A DNA stretch of 36,031 nt from Paratrimastix pyriformis (taxonomy: Eukaryota; Preaxostyla; Paratrimastigidae). The stretch is from contig JAPMOS010000275.1 of assembly GCA_027972325.1 (NCBI GenBank), positions 1 through 36,031 of the forward strand, written 5' to 3'. Below are positions 1 through 10,499 of the stretch, piece by piece (the stretch's first letter is position 1; each line of letters starts with the position of its first letter). A program made the position numbers and the translations under genes. A model generated the notes under the pieces. That model was not told the DNA's origin. It was given only the letters and a program-made list of their open reading frames with translations, and searched no databases.

Positions 1-3000
1 AATTTGACTTTGTCTCCATACTTTGCTTTGAGTGTGTTGTAGTAAAAGTCATACATGTGCATCTTGGATAAGTCTAATATTGATTGCCCAACTGCTATTG
101 GCATGTTCAATTTGACTGATGTCTGTCTTGCATGTATGCCTACGAGTTTATCTCCAAATATCACTGTCTTCTCATAATTTGGCTTGGCTACGAGCTTACG
201 TGCCTTCTCCCTCACTGGATGTTAGTGTAAAGTTGATGTGAGAACGATTGTTGCATGGTTTTTCCAAAGACTGCATTGTTGGCTAATTTGAATAGTGCCT
301 TCTCGAATTCATTCTTTGTTTTTGAACGCTCGTTGGTATTGAATCCTATGTAGTCTTCTAACCAATCATCTTGTTTAAAACTCATCACTCTTTTGACTGC
401 TTTCAGTTCCATTCCTAAACTCAAATATAGCTGGAGTGCGATAATGCACAACATAATCAGTCTGTCTTCAAAATCACAAATCAACTTCTCAACTTTTGCC
501 TGCTTTAGGCTTAAATTCGTCTTCAACAACTTCTGGTATTCAGATAACTTTTCATCTTCTACAACCTTCTTGCATGGTGCTAATGGATAATCATTGTGCA
601 TGTCATGTAGTTCTTTTGGATATGATAAATCCACTTCTAATATGTAGCCTCTATCTCCATTCTTGTCTAATGACATTATCTTGCTCTTCGTGAACTTGCT
701 TACGTTCTTTTCCCATTGAAAATCAGTCGTTGGTAGTCTATAACTCATTGCTTTGCCGTAAAGGTTGTTAGCATCGAGATACAGAATGTACACCGTTTTG
801 CCCTCTTTGTTGTATGTCTTCATGTACTTGTTGTTGGCTTGACAATATCTGTTCGTTATCATTGAAATCCCTCCTCGAATACCTTTCTCAATAAACAAAT
901 GCATGTCCATTTGTGTGTCATTAAATAAGTCTAACTCCACCTTCGAACGCTTCAGTGCCGCATCCCATGACATTGCTGGTAATGACACGTAACATACCGG
1001 ATCGAGCCCGTAATTTTTTATACACATGCTACGAAACTTTTCGAAGACATCTGCTAATAGTAACACATCAGTTTTAAGGTATATGTCATGATAATCACCT
1101 AACGTTTCACATTCAAATGTGTTCCATACTGTCTGTGCATGTGCATAATCTTCATCAGATATGGCTTTATCGTTTAGTTTACTGTAAATGCTTCCTTTGG
1201 TGGCAATTCAGTCTCATCGAACTTCCATTGTGTTCAAATAGTCATATGGATAAACACCCTTCTGGCATAAAAGTTTCAGGTTCTCTTCACTGATTCCTTC
1301 CCAATCTGCTTTTGTTCTGATAAAATCATCGTAGTTGTTCTTCCCTAAGTTCTCTGATAATTTATCCAATGATTCTGTCATGAATGCAAAACTGTCTTTG
1401 AACTCTATATTTCCATCCATCGAGAACGACAGATACTTCTCTTCAGTCAATGCTAAGCATGTAATTTTCTCACTAAAGTTCCCTATTTCTTGCATTAAGA
1501 GGTGAGAATCATAACCCTTTAGATTGTGAAAGAAAACTGGTACCTTGTAATTCTTCAGACTGAATAATAAGTTACATCCATTATGTGCTGCCCTCGATAT
1601 TCACCCGTAATATGATCATGGTCTCTCACTTTATCTGATTCATCTTCAATCTCGTCCACAAATATGACACACAGTGGCTTTATCAAACTCTTTTGTTGTT
1701 CCTTCGATAAGTTCATCTCACAGTTCCTTTTGACTATCTTCAGTATCGTTTTACGCTCTTCGATGATGGATTTTAAGAAATGCTCAACTGCTCCTTCACC
1801 ACGATACAATTGTATCGGTCTCTCAAACTCTGGATAATTACTGACAACTTTGTATGCATATGAACACACATTATGGTGCTGATAGGCTGCTTTTATTTTT
1901 TTCTCATCGTCATCATCATCAATTGGTGTTGTGAGTGCTTCGAAATCTGCATAAATCGCAAAAGGTTGCTTCACTGATTTTGATATATGCTTGAATTCGA
2001 CATGAGCATCTTCTTCTATTGGTAACCATGCTTGACAACATTCATGCTCATAGCACACTGGTTTATGCCTTTGCAACAGGCTTTCATTCCAAAATCCATG
2101 CATACAGTTCAGACAAAAATACTTTTTTCCATTGTGACTGTTCTGGCTTGAACTTAAGAGACGAGACAAATCTTTAATCAACACATAATGTGAGTTGGTT
2201 TCTGTCTTCTCACATCCTTCTCCTTTCATCACCTCTGTATTCTCATCGAGCTCTGTTATACGTAGCATATTGACTACTGTTTTAGCCGTATTCCAAATTG
2301 GTGAGACATACAATGGATTGAAGACAACTGATGTCGTCTTCTCCTTCTTAACCTTTTTGTTGTGATATGATGCTCGATCACATTGATGGCTATGTTATTT
2401 TTAGCTTCAAATCGTGGTATACTGTCAATTTCCATTGGAAAATGAATGCCCTTAAAGTCGAGCTCATTGTCATACTTCATGTATTGCTTCACTCTCCGGA
2501 TGCACATCAACTGGATGCAATGTTGCTAAAACACTCCATTTAAAACACTCATTGTCATCATTCTGAATATTTATCAATGCTTTCTTCTGGTTCAATACCT
2601 CTGGTAATTCAATGTAACTGCTTCCACGCATTGGCTTGTATGAGGCTACATTCAAAACACATTCTCAATACGTTTTAGGACCCATGCACTTCCATTGTTA
2701 ACAAAATTGTCCACGAGCTCTTGGATTCTCGACACTGCATTCCCAATTCCTTCTTCAATGTCTTTCTTACCGAGAATTCGAATGCTGCCTGATGAAAAGT
2801 GTCCATACATTGACTTGTCTTCTTTGGTGAACTGACATTTCAACACGATGTTCAGTTTGAACTGTCCTCCCTTCATCTCTTCATATAATATCTTTTTATC
2901 ATTCCTTCAGTGTCCACAAAACACCTCTCGACACTTTGTTTGTAGTCAGTTGCCTCGATCTTTCCATGGTTCATAATAGAATAGTTCTTCATGAAACCTT

Positions 3001-3264
3001 TCATAGCTTTTTGCATTCTACCACTTCATATTGTGCTATTTTTCCAAACTCATCTTCGACGTTTTCTGCTCCTTTTGTTGATAAGGCATCTACATCAATA
3101 ACTTCTTCTTGTGCAATCTTCACTTCTCTTTTCTTTCTTTTCCTTCTTTTCCTGTTTTGGTGACGTTGCCTGACGTTTATTTATGTATTCTTCGAACAAC
3201 TTCTTCGCCTCTTCATCTGAGAGTCCATCAAATGCAACAAATGGATTTGCGGTTTTAGTTGTCA
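1..3264 (-). pseudogene. polB: Polinton protein-primed DNA polymerase B (broken, continues off left edge)
   Basis: This would be the replicative polymerase of the Polinton, with 3'-5' exonuclease and polymerase domains. Reading on the minus strand, there is a Lys/Glu-rich N-terminus from the ATG at 3264 and a conserved N-terminal block around 2876-2320 (with INIQNDDNECFKW). A C2H2-like finger lies near 2050-2125 (CLNC...H...C), exonuclease motif I (YADFEAL) near 1940, and the DHDHITGEYRG block near 1610. Polymerase motif A (LDANNLYGKAMS) is near 770 and motif B (KLANNAVFGKT) near 275. The sequence continues to position 1 with the typical LSKMHMYDFYYN stretch, so motif C lies outside the window. 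The Polinton assignment rests on this domain order and on the neighbouring integrase. The gene is a fossil with several breaks. Whether the Lys-rich start at 3264 belongs to this gene or to a short separate ORF is uncertain. Confidence 0.85.
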
Positions 3265-3366
3265 TGTCTATAGTAGTGTGAGATAAAATTTTTTCATAAT
3301 ATTTTATTAATCTATAAATTTAAGGTTTCTCTAAGTCACTTTTAATTTTATAACTTCATTATACTA

Positions 3367-4398
3367 ATGGAAAAGACCATTCAAAATGCTTATAGCAATC
3401 CTAAAACGGGCTTTGTTTCTGCTCCTAAATTGTATCGAAAACTCAAACAAGATGACAAGAAAATCACCTTAGATGCTGTCCAAAACGTGCTAAATAAGAC
3501 ACCTGATTATCAAATCATGAAAGAAGATAGAAAACCAAAAAGTTCAACACGATTGTGGCTCATACTGCTCTCGCATGTGTTCAGATGGATATCATCATCT
3601 ATGATCGTTTTAAGACGAGAACTGGATTCGAGAACATCCTCTGTGTTATTGATGTGTACTCGTTATGCTGCCTGTCGTCCTCTTAAAACAAGAAAGCCCA
3701 CTGAGGTTCTCAAAGCAATTAAAAGTATCTTCCATGATGACTTAAAAGGTACTCCTGAAAACATCAACTGTGACAATGAATTCCAAGCTAAACAATATGT
3801 CAAATGGATGACTGATAATCATGTTGTGGCTCATTTCAGTGACCCTGAAGAAATCAATAAGAATAGTATTGTTGAACGATTCAATCGTACAATTGCTCTC
3901 AAACTACAACGTTGGCGTCTCTCTTCTGGTGACTCCGATTGGACTAAAGTTCTTCCTGATTTGGTATCTTCTTACAACAATGATTACCACAGAACCATTA
4001 AAGCAACACCTTATAATGTGTTCAACAACCATGATACAAACAAACAATCAGTCACTCAAATAGAACGTATTTATAATATTGGTGACCATGTTCGTGCTGT
4101 TCGAAAGCTCAAAGCATTCGCTAAAGGTGATGAAGTAAAGTATTCTCTCGCTGTCTATATCATTGACTCATTCGATGGTAAAAAGTATGTTCTCAAGAAC
4201 CTGAAGTCTGGAGAACTGTTGAAAAAACACTACAAACAATATGAGTTGAAGAAGGTTGGTGAAATCATCGAGAAGGAGAGCACTGAAAAAGCTGTCAAGA
4301 AGATTGATGACACAAAGAAGAAAAGACTCGTCAAACGAAGACTGACTCGAGAAGGTATTGACACAGATAATATAATGCATGATATGAAGCTCCGTTAA
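3367..4398 (+). pseudogene. int: Polinton integrase (rve family)
   Basis: This 343-codon frame encodes a retroviral-type DDE integrase, which would insert the Polinton DNA into the chromosome. An N-terminal part (residues about 1-60) precedes the catalytic core. The core shows INCDNEFQAKQYVKW near residues 137-151 and NSIVERFNRT near 170-179, the D...E arrangement of the rve fold. The C-terminal part (about 230-300) contains the SH3/chromodomain-like segment typical of Polinton integrases, followed by a very basic tail. It is divergent from the polymerase, with an AT-rich gap of about 100 bp between the two starts that probably holds both promoters. Most of the length is readable and few breaks are apparent. 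It is counted as part of the fossil element and not as a host gene. Confidence 0.82.
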
Positions 4399-4565
4399 TG
4401 GAAATATTCATTTTCATACACTATTGTTGTGGAATCGTCACTCTCATCTCCTTTCTTCTTAGTTATTGTAACAGTGAAATATTCATCACCATGAAGCTTA
4501 ATCAACTCCTGTAGGAGTTCAAATAGCGCCCTATCAATCTTAACTGGATGCTTATCACAATTCAT
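4395..4565 (-). CDS. small 56-aa ORF of the Polinton, function unknown
   Basis: An uninterrupted 56-codon frame runs from an ATG at 4565 to a TAA at 4395. It overlaps the integrase stop codon convergently by a few bases. The product starts MNCDKHPVKIDRALFELL and is acidic toward its C-terminus, with a KKKGDESDD stretch. The first half looks like an amphipathic helix (residues about 8-24) followed by a beta-like segment. I recognise no family. Support comes from an open frame in an AT-rich region where chance ORFs are short, from the absence of long competing frames, and from the tight tail-to-tail packing usual in Polintons. It could still be chance. Confidence 0.4.
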   Translation of the reverse strand: MNCDKHPVKIDRALFELLQELIKLHGDEYFTVTITKKKGDESDDSTTIVYENEYFH

Positions 4566-5127
4566 TCTCTATATACTAACTATAGATAATTATTTTTTCT
4601 TCAAATACCTTTACATGTTAATCAACTGCTATCACTCGTTCACTATTTCATTGAGTTAGCCCCAGTAGCTCATTGAATTATCATCTTAAAACACTCAGAG
4701 CTCAAATGATGAAACGCTGTTTATTATCTCTTTGAAATAGAAGGTAAATCTGATTGATTTCTCTTTCAATTCATGTCAAAGCTGAGTAAATTTTCGCTTT
4801 AAAGGGCTCGGTGCTGAAATCTAATTTCATATTGTTTTATCATTTTGTCATAGTTTTCCATTTTCATAGAATCAATTATTTGAGCTGATTCAATCAAAAA
4901 GAATGCATCATTTACTTAAGATTGATGCATTATTTAATGATCACTTTTGAAAAGCACTTTTGTCACAATTTTATTTTGAATGAAGAGATAAGCTGTTTCT
5001 GATTGAATTCTCTTTCGTTTGATGCTTAAGATGATTGAATTGTTTGATTTGACAAAATGGCAAAATAATTTCTGGGACAAAAATGGAAAAAATTGAAAAT
5101 GCATGGAGAATTCGCTTTTGCCTCTAA
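4566..5127. other. AT-rich Polinton subterminal region, no gene seen
   Basis: This stretch is strongly AT-rich and has stop codons in all frames at short intervals. It shares scattered words with the tandem units that follow it (for example the tttgtagctcg and gcctc motifs). I see no coding sequence and no RNA gene. It reads as the non-coding interval between the last Polinton gene and the terminal inverted repeat. Confidence 0.6.
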
Positions 5128-5383
5128 TTTCGTTTGTAGCTCGAATGAATTGATGCTTAAATCATTCCAAGCTGATTAAAATAAAATGCTCGTTTTACTT
5201 AAAAAACATTGAGAAAAAAGATTTTGCTCTGAAGAATTCGATTTTTGCCTCAAATAACGTTTGTAGCTCGAGAAAATTAATGCTTAAATCATTCAAAGCT
5301 GATAAAATAAAATGCTCCTTTTCGATAAAATATAATGAGAAAAAAAGATTTTGTTCTGAAGAAATCGATTTTTGCCTCAAATA
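5128..5383. repeat. about 125-bp imperfect tandem repeat, two copies
   Basis: Two consecutive units share the order tttgtagctcg, gcttaaatcatt, agctgat, aaataaaatgctc, gagaaaaaa, gattttg, tctgaag and tttttgcctcaaataac. The first runs about 5128-5249 and the second about 5250-5383. A partial earlier unit (gcctctaatttcgtttgtagctcg) starts near 5112. They sit just inside the inferred Polinton terminus and are probably part of its terminal or subterminal repeat structure. Confidence 0.7.
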
Positions 5384-5449
5384 ACAACGCAAGCGTGAAA
5401 AATTGTGTGTGAAAATCGATTGTCTCAGAACTCTCCTTTTATAACTACT
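5384..5449. repeat. candidate Polinton terminal sequence
   Basis: Read outward, the element would end in ...CCTTTTATAACTACT. Read inward on the minus strand, it would begin AGTAGTTATAAAAGGAGAG, which agrees with the 5'-AG Polinton convention and puts a TATA-like TATAAAAG right inside the end. Base composition flips from AT-rich to GC-rich within about 20 bp of this point. The partner inverted repeat lies outside the window, so this end is inferred. Confidence 0.4.
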
Positions 5450-6170
5450 GTCACGTAGGTTGTAATTGGCGCCGCGCCATCCGTCATGATACCCTTATAG
5501 ATACGCTTGCGCTTTCCCTCCAATGCCCTATCTCTCTTACCATAATGCACCGACCTCATCTTCGCCAACTGTTTCAACATCTCCTTCCTCTTACTCAAGT
5601 CCTCCTCCGCCAGCGCTCTCCTCCTCAATTTCTTTATCCTGAAAGGCTCAAAATCTCGATCCGTATTCATCACATCCCTAGAGCCGAAAACGCAGCCAGC
5701 TGTTATCCGAAGAAACTCACTCATCTGTTCAAATGATGGCTCCTCCCCCTTCACAGCTGCCTCTCGCAACATTTGCGCAACCTTCCCACGGTACTTTTCC
5801 ATTTTCCCAACCATAACATCATACTCCTCCTTCTTCTTGTCCCGCAACAGTGCCTCCACCTCCGTCCGGGAAGGGCAGATGGCCACCTTCCTCCGAGCCA
5901 TTTTCACCGCAGAAGGCGCCATGTTTCGGAGATCCGTTACAATCATGTGGTGATCCGTGACCGCCTGCCACTGAATCTCATCATTCCGCCAAACAAACAA
6001 ATTGTCCAGCACCCTCCCCATTGTCCCCTGCGTCGACAGACACAAATCCAACCGGGCCCTCCCCTTCCCTTCATGCTCTTCCTCTTTCGCCACCGTCCCA
6101 CCCTTCCGGCTCCGGATAAAAGTTATCTCCCCCGCCTTCCCAACCATCTTCGCCACATCATACAATCCCA
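5450..6170 (-). pseudogene. LINE-A ORF2, C-terminal half of APE endonuclease (3' segment)
   Basis: On the minus strand this is the continuation of the LINE-A ORF2 endonuclease interrupted by DIRS-1. It opens with GLYDVAKMVGKAG and includes the SRKGG and ARLDLCLS segments. It then shows TDHHMIVTDL, the SDH-type motif that supplies the last catalytic histidine of APE nucleases. A basic linker follows (KKLRRRALAEEDLSKRKE), of the sort that lies between endonuclease and RT. Joined to the segment ending at 12861, the frame continues in phase (EQEKL then GLYDV). The reading frame is open for about 240 codons. It stops at the Polinton junction, so RT is absent from the window and may lie beyond the Polinton on the left. 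Confidence 0.78.
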
Positions 6171-6223
6171 CTATCCATCGTAAGACTCAGGATAGCAGCC
6201 GACAGCCTCCGTCTTCGGCAGTC

Positions 6224-6801
6224 TAGGTGCTATATCTCCTTATTCTTCATGATAAACACCACACAATGCAGAAAAGTCACAAGTCAAACCCAGGTGAAAG
6301 CACTTGGAAACATCTCAAAAAAAGTGTCCTGGGTGGAGAACCGGTCAGGATGGACATGGGTCGACCGGTAGTCGATAGGGTTGGTTCGACCGAAAAAAAC
6401 CAATCCTAAAATTAAAATCGTATGGTCACGACGGGCAGCGTGTCCAATACGCGTCCATAAATCACAACAAAAATCGGAGAGAGAGGTCAAAGGGAGCCAA
6501 GAACATCGGGCGAAAAGAAAAAATTTAACACGCATCGGAAGGGGTGAGATTCGGGGTTAACGGCCCGAGATTCGGCAAATCTCCGATCTCCGAAAACCGT
6601 TAAGGTAATTGCGGGCCAACGGTCCATGATCGAACCGTGAAGTGACCCCGATTTGGGCTCCGGAAGGGGTCCCAAGAGAGGGTAAAAAGCACGGATGTCG
6701 AAATCACAACAGAGCAAAAGTTGAAAAAATGAGATCTGAAATTTCCCGCCCAATTCCAGTACTTAAGGGGGCGCCCCGGACCAGCACAGTGCCTTCGTTT
6801 T
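6224..6801 (+). repeat. DIRS-1 left inverted terminal repeat
   Basis: This roughly 578-bp arm is matched in reverse complement by 12256-12832 and looks almost identical wherever compared, including the 60-bp block around 6661-6720. Outside it, 6171-6223 is an end sequence unique to the left side and is repeated inverted in the ICR. The arm probably holds the promoter, as in other DIRS elements. No gene is seen in it; the short frames it contains occur in both arms and are not credible proteins. Confidence 0.92.
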
Positions 6802-6861
6802 TCGTGGTGAACACCCGTTTTTCAAGGACTACCGACCGAACAACAACGAAACTCTACTCCA

Positions 6862-8435
6862 ATGGCCTCTACTCATCGACTTCAAGACCCTCCGATGCCC
6901 AAGATCAACATCAAGGTTCCAACTCCTGGGACACCCAATCCGACCCCCAACGGCTCTTCGAGTGGCTCTTCGAGTGCCGTTTCGGCGGGAAGGGGCACTC
7001 GCGGCCCGGGCTCGACCTTCTTGGACCGGCTGATGGTTACGGATGCCCGCGTGTCCGGGGCGGCTCCCGGTGGCCCGGCAAGCCCGGCGCAGGCCCTACA
7101 GGCGGCTGCGGCTGTCCACAAGGCTGCTTCCGCTGCGCAGGCTGCGTCCGGCCTGGCCACCGCGACCGCTCCGCTACCATCCCAGGACCTCGACGACGAC
7201 GGTGCCGCCCAGAGCGGGCCCGAGGGGACCGTCCCGCTGCCCCCGCGCCCCTGTGCCCACCCCGGCCCTGCAGAATCACTCTGCCGTCACCCCCAGCCCC
7301 AGGAAGGCCTCGACCTCTACATCCGGCGCGTGATGGAGGCCTCGCTGGGGACTTTCTCGAGCAGCAGCGGGCCTTGCTCGTGGCCGCAGCTGCTGCCTCC
7401 GCGGCCTTGCCTTCCGCTCAGGAGGCCGGCCTTGCTGCCCGCGGTGCTGCTGGTGCCCCCCCGGGTGCCGGTGGTGCCGCCGCCGGCCGCGGATGAGCCT
7501 GCTCCGCTCTCGTTTTTTCGGCCCGACCAGGCCACTGCCACCATCGTCCCGTCCAACCAAGTCCCAGCCGCCGCAGCCTTCCGGCGGCTCGCCCGGGCTG
7601 CTCCCGGTCCCTTTCCGGGGAGGCCGACCCGCCCAGCGGCGACGATGATGCCGCCGGCGCCGAGGGCGAATTTGCGGACGAGGACGACGCTGCCGCCGCC
7701 GGCGACGAGGATGAGCTCCGGCACGCAGCCGACCCGCAGCAGCAGCCTGGCGACCGCGAGGCCTCTGACAGGCTCGCACTGGAGCGCGCCCGGGCATTTG
7801 TCCGGGGCGTTGCCGTGCCCAGCGACTTTCCCCAGCTCGGCTCCGTCACGGGCCTTGCCCGCGAGTCCAGGGCTGAATTCCGCTTTCTCCAGCGCCTTCA
7901 CCGGGAATCGCTCAACCTTGAGCGGCTGGCGCGCCTGCCCTGCACCGAGGAGGACTTGCGCGCCGCCCTCTCTTGCTTTGCTCGCTCCATTGCCTCCGCC
8001 ATCGTGGACCGCAAGCGGCTCGCCTGGGTGCACACAGCACTTGCCCCCGACGTGGCCCGCATGTACGAGTATGTCCGCACCGCTCCCGAGGTCGCCACGG
8101 GCCAGAACCTCCAGCAGCTCGACTTCGCCATCCGCCTCGCTCAGGGCATGCGCGCCCTGCCCGGCCAGCAGCAGCAGCAACGCGGCGGCCAGGCTGGCGG
8201 GCGTCGCATGGGCGGGGGCCGGGATCGCGACTTCCGCTCGTCGGGTGGCCGCGGCGGCTTCGGCGGGCGCAGCTATGGCGGCGGGTTTGGCCGAGGCGGC
8301 GACCGGTTCAACGACTTTGCCCAGCGCCAGCAGCGCAGCTTCCCGCAGCGGCGCCGCTTCGACAATGGTGGCGGCAACAACGGCTCCGCCGGCGGGCGCC
8401 AGCAGGCGCAGTCGGGCGGCGCCGGCGAGCAGTAA
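6862..8435 (+). pseudogene. gag: DIRS-1 gag-like gene
   Basis: The frame starts MASTHRLQDPPMPKINIKV just inside the left ITR. Its N-terminal third is low-complexity and rich in Pro, Ala and Ser. A helical region follows around 7815-8150, with clusters such as FRFLQRLHRESLNLERLA, which would be the capsid-like part. The C-terminus (about 8200-8435) is strongly RGG-rich (GGRGGFGGRSYGGGFGRGG) and ends at a stop at 8435, consistent with RNA binding. Position upstream of RT and this composition match DIRS Gag. The gene is broken. Confidence 0.72.
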
Positions 8436-8559
8436 CGGCGCGCAGAGCCCGCGCCGCGGCAGCAACGGGGTCCGCCTTCTCCACCACCATCACCGCCGCC
8501 CTCCCCGCTGCCGCCGCCACGGTGCGACCATCCCCCGCACTCGGGCCGGCCGCATCTCC

Positions 8560-10336
8560 ACCACCACCACCACCACCACCAGCTCGCTTCAGCACTGGGC
8601 GTCCCTCCCTCCCGCCCTTCCGGGCCTTCTGGGAGGAGCATTTCCACTTGCCCCGCCCCGTGCACAACTGGCTCCTGCACGGCTTCCGCATCCCGCTCCT
8701 CTGCAAGCCGTGCAGCTCCCATTTGCCCAACTACGTGCACCCCGAGCACGCCTCCTTCGTCGACCAGGAGGTGGCTCGCCTCCTCGAGACGGGCGCGATC
8801 CGACCCGTCCAGGCGCCGCCGCACAACATCTCCCCGCTGACGTGCGCGCCCAAGAAGAACGGCAAGTTGAGGCTGTGCATCGACATGCGCTTCGTCAACT
8901 CCTTCGTCCAGGCGCCGGCCTTCAAGCTGGAGGACCTGACCACGCTGGCGCCCCTGCTGCGCGACGGGGACTACATCTCGACGGCGGACCTCTCCGAGGG
9001 CTACCATCACCTGCGCATTCACCCCGACGACCAGCAGCTCTTGGGATTCGCCTGGCGGGGCCGCTACTACGTCTACACGGTTCTCCCGTTCGGCCTCTCC
9101 TGTGCGCCCTGGGCCTTTACCAAGTTTCTCAGGCCCTCTGCGAGTACCTCCGGGGCCCCTCGTGCGGCCTGCGGATGCTCTCCTACATCGACGACTTCAT
9201 CGTGGCCAGTCGGCCGGCCGAGGCCGATCGCGAGTGGGCGCGCTTCGTGGCCGTGATGGAGCAGGCGGGCATGAACCTCAAGCTGGAGAAGTGCCATCCG
9301 CCCGCCCCGCGGCAGCAGTTCCTGGGGTACGAGGTCGAGACCGCTCCCCAGGTGCGCTACTGCGTGCCCGCCGAGAAGCGGCGCACCATCCGGCACGAGA
9401 TCGCCCGGCTGCTGCGCTGCTCGCGGCCCCACGTGCGCCGGGTGGCCCACGTGGCGGGCCTCTGCCTGTCCGTCTCGCGGGCCGTGGCGCCCGCCAAGTT
9501 TCTCCTGCGCAACGTCTACCGCGTGGTCGCAGCAGCCCCCAACTGGCACTGCTGCGTGATGCTGGACGAGCCGGCCCGGGGGACCTCCGCTGGTGGCTGG
9601 AGGGCCTCGAGGGCTGGAACGGGGCCTGTCCGCTCCCGGCGCCGGCCGATCTGACCTGCGCCACGGACGCCTCGGACATCGGCTGGGGGGCCTGCTGGCT
9701 GGAGCGCAACGAGACAGCCCAGGGCCCCTGGACGGGCGTCATGCGCGAGACGCCCATCAACCAGCGCGAGAGCATGGCCGTGCTCAACGCCCTGCGCATC
9801 TGGGCCGCGACGCCGACCTGGCGGGGCCGCACGGTGCTCTTCCAGGTCGACAACGCGACGACGGTGGCCCACCTCAACGGGTTCGGCCGCCTCAACCAGG
9901 CCCTGGACGGGATCGCCCGGGCCATCCACGCCTCGCAGCGCGCCACGGGATTACCCTGCAGGCCGAGCACGTGGCGGGCGTGACGAATACCACGGCGGAC
10001 CAGCTCTCGCGGGACTTCGACCGCAGCGACTGGATGCTCCACCCGGCGCTGTTCCGCTCGCTGGACCGGCTCTGGGGCCCGCACTCGATCGACCGCATGG
10101 CCACCTTCGCGACGCGCCAGGTGCCCCGCTACGAGAGCCGCCACCGCGATGTGCAGTCCCTGCGCGCCGACACGTTTTCGGCCCGGTGGGAGCCCGGCGA
10201 GAACAGCTGGGTCAACCCCCTTTCGCAGATCCACCGCGTCCTGCGCCACCTGCAGCACTCCGGGCCCGGCGTGGAGTGCACCCTGCTGGCCCCGGTCTGG
10301 CCGAGCCAGCCCTGGTGGCCCTGCTGCTGGCGCTGA
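8560..10336 (+). pseudogene. pol: DIRS-1 pol: reverse transcriptase and RNase H
   Basis: The reverse transcriptase shows KLRLCIDMRFVN near 8870, then DGDYISTADLSEGYHHLRI (motif A) near 8965. LPFGLSCAPWAFTKF (motif B) lies near 9083 and the catalytic YIDD near 9186. The RNase H domain shows TDASDIGWGACWLE near 9664, RESMAVLNALRIW near 9767 and FQVDNATTVAHLNG near 9840. It closes with the HVAGVTNTTADQLSR element near 9970 and the conserved WMLHPALF stretch after it. This order is standard for DIRS pol. No methylase-like domain is evident before the recombinase. A (CAC)n run near 8560-8582 lies in the spacer before RT. The gene is broken. Confidence 0.88.
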
Positions 10337-10499
10337 CGGTGGACTGGCCCGTGCTCCTGCCGCAGGACCCGCGGGCCTTCCGCCCGGCTGCTTCCGGCCA
10401 CTCGGAGCCGACGAAGAACCTCAGCTGGCGCGTCTGCGCCTTCAGGATTTCTGGGCGGCCGGAGCGGCCCATTGGAGCGCCCAAGGTCGCCAGCTACTT

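Larger units (their letters stand above)
1..5449. mobile_element. Polinton/Maverick, one end (fossil)
   Basis: This AT-rich block carries a protein-primed family B DNA polymerase on the minus strand and a retroviral-type integrase on the plus strand, the pair that defines Polintons. The element runs off the left edge of the window, so capsid, ATPase and protease genes are not visible. The right end is placed near 5449. There the AT-rich sequence stops, the sequence ends in ACTACT (Polinton termini are known to be 5'-AG...CT-3'), and GC-rich LINE coding sequence begins. The copy is broken, with roughly half a dozen or more breaks in the polymerase, and is probably old. It appears to have landed in LINE-A, because the LINE coding frame stops at this junction before its RT. 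Family is confident; the exact end is inferred. Confidence 0.85.

Noticed and set aside
6240-6780. Open frames of 60-99 codons inside the DIRS-1 ITRs, present in both copies.
   Set aside because: Identity between the two arms comes from the repeat itself; composition is not protein-like and the frames run on both strands.
7276-8465. Long minus-strand frames (up to about 380 codons) opposite the DIRS-1 gag and pol.
   Set aside because: Shadow frames produced by very high GC content; all recognised motifs are on the plus strand.
8555-8585. (CAC)n run that would encode a His or Pro/Thr tract, and other trinucleotide runs (11416-11437, 17535-17560, 28524-28548).
   Set aside because: Simple repeats within low-complexity linkers of DIRS proteins; no separate function indicated.
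9000-9200. Treating the DIRS RT regions as LTR/Gypsy-type retroelements.
   Set aside because: There is no DDE integrase downstream; a tyrosine recombinase, inverted repeats and an ICR are present instead.
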